Shown here in pieces: positions 1 to 8,637 of a DNA stretch of 10,358 nt (within the stretch, counting starts at the first letter, position 1; each line of letters starts with the position of its first letter). The translations under genes were made by a program, and so were the position numbers. The DNA lies in contig NWUY0304658347.1 of the NCBI GenBank assembly GCA_004151065.3, positions 1 to 10,358 on the forward strand. The letters run 5' to 3'. A model generated the notes under the pieces. The model saw only the letters and a program-made list of their open reading frames with translations, was not told where the DNA came from and made no database searches. Origin of the DNA: Larix sibirica (Eukaryota; Streptophyta; Pinopsida; Pinales; Pinaceae).

Positions 1-154
1 CTAATTCCTAAAGCACCTGGGACAAATGATTGAATGGAGAATCGTTGTTGTCCTTTTTACCTTTTTTTGTCACCCTGATGCGTCCTATTCATTGACAAGG
101 TGCGTCGGGCCCTTGGCGACGTGCTCTGCATATTGACAGAGCGCGTCAGTGATG

Positions 155-222
155 CTGGTTTCCTTTGCACAAGGTGCATCACCCATCAAAGACACAGGTT
201 TCTTGCGTGCAAGGTGCGGCAC
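155..222. repeat. Two-copy 40-bp direct repeat with AAGGTGC core
   Basis: The blocks at 155-182 and 195-222 match at 20 of 28 positions and are spaced exactly 40 bp apart. The shared core is AAGGTGC. The same core recurs at 97 (AAGGTGCGTC), with a weaker version near 137 (CAGAGCGCGTC), so the spacings are about 40, 34 and 40 bp. The block is more GC-rich than its surroundings. It lies about 150 bp upstream of a TATA-like box, a place where LTR U3 regions often carry short enhancer-like repeats. That role is inference. Confidence 0.5.
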
Positions 223-299
223 TATTGGTTTAAAAGGAAAAATAGAAGCTTTGAGTGACTTCTCGAACTATGATTACATGGAGGCTTATCCCTATGTGT

Positions 300-620
300 C
301 AGGAAATGTGGCACTTAACCTTCTCCCTTAAGCTTCTCCCAGCAATACTCAACCTCTCCTATCCATTTAGGACTATAAGTACAAACCCCCGCTCCATGGT
401 TAAGGAGGATAAGGATAAAGCACTTACATGCTGGTGAAATTATGCTAGGATTGATTCCCTTTCATCCATTAGGAGGCGAAATCTAGGATCTTTGAGGCTA
501 GGATCACTCGGAAGGAGTTACGACTTCAAAACTCAATTCTACCCTCTCTCTTTGTACTTTTTATAATTACATTAATGCAGATTCTTTCCATAAACATCTT
601 ATCATTGTAAGGCTTTTAGG
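300..620 (+). promoter_or_regulatory. Possible LTR-type promoter and leader
   Basis: A TATA-like element (TATAAGTAC) begins at 374 and is followed by a C-rich run and about 200 bp without a useful ORF. A pyrimidine-rich stretch (CCCTCTCTCTTTGTAC) lies near 541-556, followed by AT-rich sequence. This TATA, leader, pyrimidine-rich and AT-rich order resembles the U3/R/U5 organisation of plant LTRs. No paired LTR, primer-binding site or TG...CA boundary could be fixed in the window, so a solo LTR or an ordinary plant promoter are equally possible. Confidence 0.2.
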
Positions 621-710
621 ATTGTATTCTTTGACTGCTAATCTAGATTGATTTATGTTTATATTCTATTACTGCTTGCTTGTTTCCACTTGCTATATGT
701 TGTTTTGCAG

Positions 711-770
711 CTGAAGATTTGGAGATCAAAAGATACTTCAAGAAAGAAGATAGGAACTGCATTTATAAGG
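711..770 (+). other. Exon-like block of unknown gene
   Basis: The block is preceded by TTGTTTTGCAG, a good plant splice acceptor with a T-rich tract, and is followed by AAG|GTGATT, an acceptable donor. In the frame starting at 713 it reads EDLEIKRYFKKEDRNCIYK without a stop. The 60-bp block is less AT-rich than the flanking sequence. I do not recognise the protein. It could be a captured host exon, a transposon exon or chance. Confidence 0.2.
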
Positions 771-779
771 TGATTTATA

Positions 780-2310
780 TTATGAAATCCTTTTCAATTT
801 GATCAATATAGAAAAGTAATTTGTATGGTGTACTTATTTTGTTCTAGATCTGAACCATTCAAACTCGGGAGATCATTTTGTGTCCACACTAATAGATTAT
901 GTATTATGAATATTAAGGGAGGGAATTAGAGTATATTAGGTATGGTCATATCGAATCTTTAGTTAGTTAAGTTAGAAAGTGTAGGTTAAAATAAAGTAAA
1001 TATGTTATAACTTGTAGATTAGATTAAGGATCTTTTTATTTAGTTTATAATTAGGTGGAATAAGAGTCACTTCTTCATGTACTGACATATATTGTATTTT
1101 TCAAAAACTTAAAATCAATTACATTCCATTTGTATGCTTTCTCACTGATTCAATGGTCATCTTATTTTCTGCAGCTATTTTATGCATTTAGTAAGTACCT
1201 TTCTGTGAAGTGGAACTAAAAGGATGGAGTTGTTTCCCATCTTATATTGTTGATTTTGAATACGACTGTTTAAAGAAGATTTGATCAAATGCCCTAATTG
1301 TATATACATGTGAAGTATCATTCATGTTTATCTCATCCATCCAAACCCCCCAAGGGTTGTGCCAAGAAAGGCTCACTGCTTCACGAATGGTAATCTTGTT
1401 AGAATTTCTTTTATGTTTTGAATCATTAGTTGAATAACTAGAGATTTATCTTATTAATACTAGGAAAGTATTTAATAAATAATACCACCTACAACATCAC
1501 CATGTCTGGAAACAAATCACGAAAAACAAAACTAGCATTAATAGTAAATTACAAATAAATTCAATATATTAAGGTAGTTCTGAAAGCTTGTTATATATAT
1601 AACTTACTGCAGAAGTTTGTGCATTAGTATTGTTGTAGTTGTTAGATGAAAAATGGAGTACCTTGGGTTATTTCTAGATTCTAGATGATGTAAATGACAT
1701 TTTAACGTTAAATGGAGTATGTCTTATGTTGATGTGGAAAACAAAATCTGCTAGTCCATTAACGTTCCCAACTCTGCCTTCAATACTTTCAGCAAATTGA
1801 AAGCCACTTTAACCTTTTGTTGTTTACCTCATGATCTATAGAGGTTTTTCTTTGTATGAATTTATTGAAATTATATATCATTTACATATCGAAGGAATGG
1901 AAAGATTGTCAATTGCAAATATCATGATTTAAAAAAAAATTATTGGCATGTTATTTGTGAGCCTGCAAGACTCTCTCTTATTTTTTAAGCAAATCATGTC
2001 TGAGAATGATAGCACTGAAAGTATCATGTATTATATTTTTCATATTGTTGTTGAAGTTCATGTTTTTGTCTCAAATTATAGTGTTTTCATTATGAGCAAT
2101 GATTCCTATTTCTTACTCATGAAATGCTACAAGAGTCAATTAACATATGCGATTTTGTGTTTCGAAAACAAGAAAGAGGGGGAGGGGAAGGCCCCATATG
2201 GGATGGATGATATCAAGGAAGAAAGAGCAATTATAATTATACCAGTTCAAGTTTTCTTTGCAGCTATTTCTTGTTTTTATTATCCTTTTGGTCAAAGTGA
2301 AGTGGATTTG
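780..2310. other. AT-rich non-coding stretch, nothing recognised
   Basis: This 1.5-kb AT-rich region has no ORF with a recognisable domain. The 124-codon frame at 1948-2322 has hydrophobic, compositionally biased content typical of AT-rich chance ORFs. Several T-rich tracts ending in TGCAG occur (around 1174 and 2262), so introns of a decayed gene are possible, but no exon chain can be built. If the exon-like blocks at 711-770 and 2318-2428 belong together, this would be intronic. Confidence 0.4.
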
Positions 2311-2317
2311 TGTGCAG

Positions 2318-2428
2318 GTTGAAGGGGAAATTGACAAGCTTTCCATCGAAGAAGTTGGCTACAAAAATTACATTAGTGTACTTCATGGTGATCCTCCAAA
2401 TGTTTCCACAAAATATTACTAGCAGTAG
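2318..2428 (+). pseudogene. Possible terminal exon, faint PB1-like resemblance
   Basis: The frame opens directly after GTGTGCAG, a possible splice acceptor, and reads 36 codons to a TAG at 2426. It contains EGEIDKLSIEEVGYKNYISV. The pattern of acidic residue, D, K/R, LS, then an acidic pair and GYKN faintly recalls the PB1-like N-terminal domains carried by some plant transposon-encoded proteins. That resemblance is from memory and is weak. The block lies 40 bp upstream of the CACTA subterminal repeats, so it could be the last exon of a gene inside that element. An unrelated chance ORF is also possible. Confidence 0.2.
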
Positions 2429-2466
2429 AAAAGGTTCATTTCATTCTTTAACCATACTCATAAGTA

Positions 2467-2782
2467 TCTACGAGTTGGGATTCGGAATTTCCTCATATGT
2501 TTCTATGAGAGGGATTCTACATCACCCTCATAGGTTTCTAGGAGGGGGGTTTCTAAACCTCCCTTGTAATTTTATATGACGGGGGTTCTAAACCATCCTC
2601 ATAGGTTTCTAAGAGGGGGTTTCTACACCATCCTCATAATTTTCTATGAGGGGGGTTCTTAATCGCCCTCATAAGATTCTACGAGGGGGGTTCCTCATTG
2701 GCCCCAAAAGAAGCTATGAGGAGAATTCTAAACTTCCCTCACATGTTACTATGAGGGGGGCTCCAACCCCCCCTAAATGCAT
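2467..2782. repeat. Nine-unit 35-bp palindromic tandem array
   Basis: Units start with a TCTATGAG-like octamer at 2467, 2502, 2537, 2573, 2608, 2643, 2678, 2713 and 2748. The spacing is 35 bp throughout, with a single 36. Each unit has a G-run, a central TTCTAAACC-like spacer and a C-run ending CCCTCATAG, so each can fold on itself. In CACTA elements such subterminal repeats are binding sites for the element's own regulatory protein. That function is known for maize En/Spm and is inferred here. Confidence 0.75.
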
Positions 2783-2994
2783 CATTGCTAAAATTCAATC
2801 ATTTTAGCAGTGGTTTTTAAAGGGATATAAATCGCCCCCCCAAAGTGACTTTTAGGGGTGGTTCCAAACCGCCACCAAAAGTCATTTTTTAGGGGTGGTT
2901 GAAAACCTCCCCTATAAGTATCTTTTAGGGGCGATTTATATTTATTCAAAAACCACCGCTAAAACACTTGAATTTTAGCAGTGGTGCATTTAGG
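2772..2994. repeat. Long inverted repeat (67-nt arms, 89-nt loop)
   Basis: The arm 2772-2838 and the reverse complement of 2928-2994 match at 57 of 67 positions with no gap. They share CCTAAATGCA at one end and ATATAAATCGCCCC at the other. The loop holds two copies of TTTTAGGGG (2850, 2887), and a third (2923) runs into the right arm; they are spaced 36-37 bp apart, so the loop continues the local 35-36-bp rhythm. An RNA through this region would form a long hairpin. It lies wholly inside the CACTA end. Confidence 0.75.
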
Positions 2995-3093
2995 AGGGAT
3001 TGTTGCAAACCCATTGCTAATGCTAAAACCCCTTCCAATTCCACTTTTGGAGGATGAAAATGACCACTTATAAAGTTATTTTTTGTAGTAGTG

Positions 3094-4160
3094 TCGGCCC
3101 ATGCTCCTTCTCCTCCCAAAAGTTTGAGGGAGTCCCCATGATCCTTCTCCTCCAAAAATTCTAAGGGATTTTCCATGCCACTCATTCGAATGGGAAAAGC
3201 GTGGGAAAGGGATAGTGATCCTTGACTCTTCCTCCAAAACATTACTAGAGCTAGAGAAAGGGCCATTCGCTCACTCAAATTAGAAGAGTTTGAGAAAGGT
3301 CCATGATCCTTCTCCTCCCATGTCCTAAACACCCTTCCTCATCACTCTAACCATAAAAGGGTGAGTGTCACCAATCCTCATTAGAAAAGTCTAAGGGAGT
3401 TCCAATGCTACTCGTTTGTATGGAACACGTGTGCAAAATGGCTACTGCTCCTCAACTCTAACTCCCAAAAATTACCAAAGTGAGAAAAAGGGCTACTTTC
3501 TCACCCATATTACAATATTTTGAGAAAGGTCCCATGTTCCTTATCCTCCCAAAAGTCTGAGGGAGTTCCCATGCTACTCATTCAAAAGGAACAAGTGTGG
3601 GAAAAGGGCTAGTGCTCCTTGAGTCTTCCTCCCAAATATTACTAGAGAGAGAGGAGGGGCCATCTGCACAATCAAATTACAAGAGTTTGAGAAAGGGCCC
3701 ATGCACCTTCTCCTACTATTTCCAAAACACTCATATTCATCACTCTAACCATAAAAGGGTGAGAAAGGGATAACGCTCCTTCTCCTCCCTACTCAAATTT
3801 TTGAAGTGTGAGGAAGGGCCATTATATTAGGGTATGAAAGGGCCAATGTTGCCCCTCACTCTATTAGGAGTATAAGGGAGTTCCCATGCTTCACATTTGA
3901 ATGGAATGAGAGTGGGAAAGGGCTAGTGCTCCTTGACTTTTCCTCCCAGAGCAAGAGAAAATCCCAACTGCTCACCCAAATTAGAAGTGTTTGAGAATGG
4001 GCCCATGATCCTCCTCCTATGTCCTAAACTTACTCACTAGTAGGAAATTATGGCCACTACACCTCCTCATCATCATTATTAGGCATATAAGGGTGATAAA
4101 GGGCCATTGCTACTTCTCCTCCTTACTGGAGTTTCAAAAGTGCAAAGAAGGGCTAGTGTT
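3094..4160. repeat. Diverged satellite-like tandem repeat
   Basis: About 1 kb is built from recurring modules. A CCCATG(N)TCCTTCTCCTCC-like start occurs at 3098, 3137, 3301, 3531, 3698 and 4002. Further modules are a GAGGGAGTTCCCATGCTACTC block, a GGGCTAGTGCTCCTTGA block, a TTACTAGAG block, a TTAGAAGAGTTTGAGAAAGG block and an ATCACTCTAACCATAAAAGG block. Module order is kept, but spacing varies from about 165 to 300 bp, so units have gained and lost segments. No coding potential is apparent. The minus-strand ORF at 2946-3332 runs across the CACTA junction and is a by-product of the repeat. Confidence 0.65.
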
Positions 4161-4772
4161 ATAAGGTTTTTTTTTTAAATTCGAATAGTGTGTTTTTTTA
4201 CTACTAAAACTATGAAGTGCATAGTTTACAAAAACAATTAAACCTTATTTTACAGTCCAAATTCCCCATGATTATTTTCCCATCAAATTACATTAGTGCC
4301 TGAGTTTCCATCCATCATTAAGAAGTCCAAAATCAACAACAAAAATCAAGGCATGAAAGTAACATTGGTAAGAAGGATATATCAATTGGATATTTGTTAC
4401 TTTTATATGGAAGCAAAATAAAAGTCAAACCCCAAGTTACATTATTTACAAAGGTCATGAATGGAGCATGACCAAAATTATACAGACCATAAATCAGGAA
4501 TGAAGCCCATGAGACAGTGGAGAAACTATAAGAGGCATGAACCTACACACCGAAGAGATTATTAACGAGAGAAATGGATTCCACGCACCCTGAATAGTGC
4601 CTTAAGAAAGATTCCCTTGGAAGCCTCACCAAGCGTGCATATGAGATGTAACCCACAGAATTTGTATTTAGTGCATTTAACTTCCTGCCTTAAAATATCG
4701 CAGGATGCCACACCTATAAATCAAACACATTTTTTGGATTTTACCATAAACTTGTTCTCTAAAGAAAAATAT
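4161..4772. other. AT-rich spacer, nothing recognised
   Basis: The satellite fades into T-rich and A-rich sequence with no recognisable gene, RNA or repeat. It may contain the promoter or leader of the reading frame that starts at 4773. An open frame extends upstream to 4617, but its composition does not match the downstream protein. I looked for a retroviral primer-binding site (TGG plus a tRNA 3' end complement) and found none that I could defend. Confidence 0.35.
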
Positions 4773-6244
4773 ATGGCACCGAAGAAAGCCGCCAATGAAA
4801 CCAAGGAATACGTAGAAAAAAAGGCCCCAATGCAACAAGAGGATGCACCCATGACTCCCCTAACAACAATAATCCACTAATTAAAGACGGTGAACTTGGA
4901 TTAGCAAAAATGGGAGAAATACTATGCAGAAATGAAGACTTGGCAGTCCGAGACAGACAATGGATAGAAGATTCCCAGAGGATCACTACCGTGAAGATTA
5001 TAAGTGATCTAAATGCACCTCGGTTGAACTCATTTGGTGATCTAAAGGAAATCATAGAAAAATTGATTGTTAGTAGATGCCACAATGGGAAAATATGGAT
5101 AAAAAAGGCCATTCCAATCATAGACTCCATTATCACTGCAACTACTAGGTTGTCAAGCAAGGGACTAGTATTACCTATCACACATGAACCCCAACCGTTA
5201 GTCAAATAATTCACAGGAACACCCTTAGGAAACAACTCAAAAGGTTTGATGATTAGCAAAGTAAGGTATGAGACTATTAAATGGGATGCCATAATAATTT
5301 CATTATGTTTTACAAGATTAGGTCAGCCATCTGAATTGAGGCTCAACATGCTTGAAGTAATCAAATAGGTTTCTTGTGAGGAAAAAATACTGAATTAGGC
5401 TGACCATTTCAACAAATTAGTAAAAGATAACCATGAGAAGTGATAGGAATAGGCACATGCCATCATATTTACATCATTTCTCATCTAGATAGTAATGGAG
5501 AAGATTACCCCAGTCAGAAAAATATTTTTCACCATCACTCAACAACCTCTTATGAGAAATTTTTAGATATTTGTAGGAAAAGGGCGATCATCCAAATCAA
5601 ACAAAGCAAAAACCTACTTGGAACTCTAGTTCCAGGATACTAAAAATAGATGTACCATATGTAGAGTGCCGCAATAAATTAATCGTTTCTTGCCTAAAGG
5701 AGCACACATTCAACTTGTCCTTGATCACACAAAAGTATGGTTCATTCAGGGTGCAAGAGGGGACTCTGAAGAGCTTGACTACTACCCTAACATTCTTGAA
5801 TTATTCGCCGACTTGTCGAGGCACACAAACACCGTAATCCCCATACCGACCCTAGCTATGAACCAACATATGGAACTTACTTAACCCCTAAAAGAGGGAT
5901 ATTTAGAAGAATAGAGAGAACTAGCAGTATATATTACATAATATTTTGGAGAAGAAGATACAAGTAATCCACTAGCAATCATACCAATACCCAGGAATGG
6001 TAAAGAACCAATCACCGAACCTTTAGGAGACACGACTAACGAATATGGAGATGATCCCCTAATCAAAGAAGGATTCGAGCATGGATTTCATGAGCTACGA
6101 ATTCAAGAAAAAATAATAAAACTCATTGAGAAAATCGTTATGTACCGATGCAAGGTTAGAGGTAAGGCATCCATGAAGACTTCCAACAAAATAAAGTAGC
6201 TCTTGCTTGAGGCCACAAATGAAGAAATTGAAGAATTTAGATAA
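4773..6244 (+). pseudogene. Decayed ORF of unknown function, possibly retroelement ORF1
   Basis: The likely start is ATG 4773, giving a lysine-rich, charged N-terminus (MAPKKAANETKEYVEKKAP). That frame ends at 4880, and the coding sense continues in another frame from about 4862, implying one small indel. From there the frame stays open in character for about 1.38 kb, interrupted only by stop codons at 5207, 5366, 5396, 5441, 5444, 5450, 5486, 5564, 5627, 5675, 5882, 5912, 5939, 6197 and 6242. Recognisable stretches are DLNAPRLNSFGDLKEIIEK (near 5009), FTGTPLGNNSKGLMISKV (near 5210) and LGQPSELRLNMLEVI (near 5310). The product would have been about 480-490 residues. It reminds me of repeat-family proteins in plant genomes, possibly of the plant-mobile-domain style, but I cannot name a domain. 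Its orientation and its position 0.6 kb before gag fit an upstream ORF1 of the same retrotransposon. A separate older element is the alternative. Confidence 0.55.
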
Positions 6245-6868
6245 AATGATAATCATGTCTTAGTCAAATTAGTAAATTTAATGTCCCCTTCCTAGAATAA
6301 TATGGAGCCACTCCACTTACCCATTAGGTTCCCATGGGTTCAAGTGGAAATTAATTCTATCTGGGAATTAATTAAAATTACAATAAAAATTGCCTAGTAA
6401 AAATTGTCAAAATTCATTCAAAGGCAAGTTTGTCTACTTATGGATTGGGATCAAAAATAGGTGTGAAATAGGTCCCAAGGGATTTTATTATTTTTATTGA
6501 GTGCTCAAAAGGATAAGGAATCACCCAGGCCAAGTTTCGGCCAAATTTGGACTATTTCCATAAAACAAGGAAATTCCATGATTTAAGGGAAGAGGAGGAC
6601 TAAAATAGAGATAGAGTATCCTGGTGCGGCCGAAACAAAAAAATGTGAAACATAACCAAAAGGGACTAAGAGACCCTACTTGGATGAGGAGAATGACCAG
6701 GATACCCCTGAACTTGAGGGAGGACAAACCCAAAGCTACAACATACCCACAAGTCTCTGCACTGTGCCAAACTTTGTAGGAAGAAACATGAGTTCTTCAT
6801 AGGGTTGTCTTATATGTCAAAATAGTGGTTAGAGTAGAGGATAGAAAAAAAACAATAGGAGACAAGGG
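6245..6868. other. Spacer between the two dead ORFs
   Basis: No convincing coding frame was found. A TGTCCCC at 6282 could be read as an LTR start, but no matching CA end, primer-binding site or second LTR copy is visible. A 9-nt inverted pair, GTTTCGGCC (6534-6542) and GGCCGAAAC (6628-6636), flanks an 85-nt stretch, and a 10-nt perfect palindrome CCAAATTTGG lies at 6541-6550. Frame +2 has a TAG at 6842 just upstream of the chosen gag ATG, so the original gag N-terminus may have extended further upstream. Confidence 0.35.
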
Positions 6869-7372
6869 ATGGCAGGAGACGACGTAAAGCTTCATTTGTT
6901 CCAGGGCAACGGGATTGAGAATCCCGAACAATACTAGTTTCTGTGCGAAGCATTTTGGACAGTCAAACAAGTACAAGATGAAAATATTAAGAAAGGGAAA
7001 TTGGTGACGACCTTTAGGGGTCATGCAGTGGATTGGTATATGAAGTTTGTACAAGTCCCTACAAGAAATACACATAAGACCCTAGCAGAAATTAGAGTAG
7101 GATTGATCGATGAATTTAGGAAACCAAAGTCAGAGTCGCAATATATTACAGAGTTGAAGGAAATAAAGGAATTTCCTAATGAATCAATATGGGAATTAGA
7201 GCAGAGGTACAAAACTATGATGGACAAAGTAAGGTTTGGAATGAGTGACATGCAACATAAGAATGGTTTATTACGGGATTGGTACCGCACATTCAGATGC
7301 CACTAATGCAGCAGAATATTGTATCCCGAGCGGAGGCACTGGAAATTGCGATGAAACTCGAGGCTTCAGCAG
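6869..7372 (+). pseudogene. gag: Gag capsid-like region (first)
   Basis: The start ATG 6869 gives MAGDDVKLHLFQGNG, followed by a PEQY box and the typical plant retrotransposon gag pattern: a FRGHAVDWY motif around 7013, a DEFRKP block, and an LEQRYKTMMDKVRFG helix region. After the frameshift at 7259-7261 it continues with EWF and a PHIQMPLMQQ box, then a helical EALEIAMKLEAS stretch. In the gag family this region forms the particle shell by self-assembly. One stop (6935) and the single-base deletion break it. The order W-x-x-F then W is typical of Retrotrans_gag proteins. Confidence 0.8.
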
Positions 7373-7479
7373 TAGGATAAATAGGGGTAGGTATGAACCA
7401 GATCCAAGCGGAGCTAGTGAAATTGATGATCCAACTATATGATATAAAGAAGGGGAAAGAAGTTCGCAAAAAAATATGG

Positions 7480-8133
7480 TGCAATCGATGCAAGTCTGAA
7501 GGACATCACAAAGACCAGTGTCCTGAATTCCATGACTATTTACAGTCTTGTGAACCAAACCCACTCAGTCAGGGAGGAATGCCTTGGTGCCGAATATGTA
7601 AAACAAGAGGAAATTGCTAAGAAGAATGTGTATATGCACAAAATATGGGTTCAAAGTTGGATAACCTTTTTTGTAATTTCTGTCGATCGGTTGGGAATGA
7701 GGAGAAATACTGCAGAGCATATGATTTGATCCAAGAAAGAATTGTGGATACATACTTTATGAAGGGTGAAGAGAAATGACCGATAGAGAGTCCCCAACTG
7801 CAACTGCAGTACAACCAACCGCAATACAATCAGTTGCAACTGTAGTATAACCAACCACAGTACAATCAACTGCAACTGCAGTATAAACAACCCCAGTATA
7901 ATCAGCCGCAGCCACAGTATAACCCTCCACCATATCAGCAGCAGGGAGGATTCAGAGGAGGATTTCGTGGTGGCCGCAATGGAGTATTTGGTTGTGGAGG
8001 AAATTTTGATCGAGGTCGAGGACTGATTACCTGTTATAATTGTGGAGTATTCAGACACTACCGAAGGGATTGTCCACATCCAACACCTCAGTGTACTTAT
8101 TGTAATGCAGTTGATCACACTGTCGAAGACTGT
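7480..8133 (+). pseudogene. Nucleocapsid with five CCHC zinc knuckles, Q/Y-rich repeat and RGG stretch
   Basis: Five 14-residue C-x2-C-x4-H-x4-C units start at 7480, 7588, 7672, 8032 and 8092. Units 1, 4 and 5 keep all ligands. Units 2 and 3 have Asn (AAT) where His is expected. Between units 3 and 4 lie about 50 residues of tandem QLQYNQPQ-like repeats (7795-7944), then GGFRGGFRGGRNGVF-type RGG sequence. CCHC knuckles bind and package the element's RNA. RGG and Q/Y/N-rich segments commonly add RNA binding and self-association in other proteins; that is inference here. Most plant gypsy Gag proteins carry one or two knuckles, so five split around a low-complexity linker is unusual. Confidence 0.8.
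7795..7944 (+). repeat. Coding tandem repeat, QLQYNQPQ type
   Basis: The DNA repeats CAACTGCAGTACAACCAACC-like units in register with the codons and encodes about 50 residues of Gln, Tyr, Asn and Pro. Because the copies are near-identical they act as an internal control. The unit at 7843 has TAG where the sister units at about 7804 and 7879 have CAG, showing directly that at least this stop arose by C to T. Confidence 0.75.
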
Positions 8134-8637
8134 CCGTAGCTCATTGAAAAGTGGCAAACTAAGAACACACCACAACCAAAACCACAACCGCAACCACATC
8201 CAAACAAGAATTAGAATCCTAATCCGAATGCATAGAAGATAACGACTAGAATAAGAAGTTAACCAGTGAATGTTGCATTCATCACCAGAGGAGTTGCTAC
8301 AGCAGGAGAAGATAGGCCACTGCCAAACATCCAAAATACGAATTGGAAGCAAGTGTGTTTCGATGTCGAAGCAAAAAAAGAAGTATTTTTGGAAGCACAT
8401 GATGAATTGATCAAGAACAGTGTTAGAATGCCACCTACATTCCATCAAGAGACTGTATTTGAAATGCCACCAATCTTTGATAAGACAAATTTGCAGAAGT
8501 CACCAGAAAAGGTAAGCACTCTAAGGAAATTTTTAGAATTTTTTCTAATATTAGCAAAAGATAAAGATGCACTAGTATATATTGCTAGCTTACTGCATCG
8601 ATAGGAACAAGGGTGATGGGAGAGAACATTTAATCGC

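Larger units (their letters stand above)
2467..3093. mobile_element. CACTA (En/Spm-type) transposon end with subterminal repeats
   Basis: Read on the minus strand from 3093, the sequence begins CACTACTACAAAAAATAAC, which fits the CACTA superfamily terminus (CACTA plus an A-rich run). Inward of it lies what these elements typically carry: subterminal arrays of short palindromic repeats with alternating G-runs and C-runs, here from 2467 to about 2940. The bases just outside are TCG, the expected 3-bp position for a target duplication. I found no matching opposite terminus in the window, so the other end lies upstream of base 1, is deleted, or is too diverged to see. No transposase domain was recognised. 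Immediately outside 3093 the sequence switches to an unrelated satellite, which supports 3093 as a true boundary. Confidence 0.6.

Noticed and set aside
1948-2322. 124-codon plus-strand ORF
   Set aside because: Hydrophobic, low-complexity content in AT-rich DNA with no motif. It overlaps the likely intron before the 2318 acceptor.
2467-2782. CRISPR array (regular repeat spacing)
   Set aside because: The repeats fill each whole unit with no unique spacers, and the context is a plant CACTA element.
2946-3332. 128-codon minus-strand ORF
   Set aside because: It crosses the CACTA-satellite junction at 3093, so it is a chance fusion of two repeats.
4759-5292. 177-codon minus-strand ORF
   Set aside because: It is antisense to the decayed ORF at 4773-6244, whose sense frame gives a coherent charged protein. 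The antisense product is a hydrophobic shadow.
6282-6868. LTR starting TGTCCCC directly before gag
   Set aside because: No CA end, primer-binding site, duplicated copy or polypurine tract could be found, so the boundary is not supported.
7651-8448. 265-codon minus-strand ORF, the longest open frame in the window
   Set aside because: It lies antisense to the gag repeats and knuckles. Its Leu/Ile/Trp-rich product is the mirror of Gln, Tyr and Asn codons, with no domain of its own.
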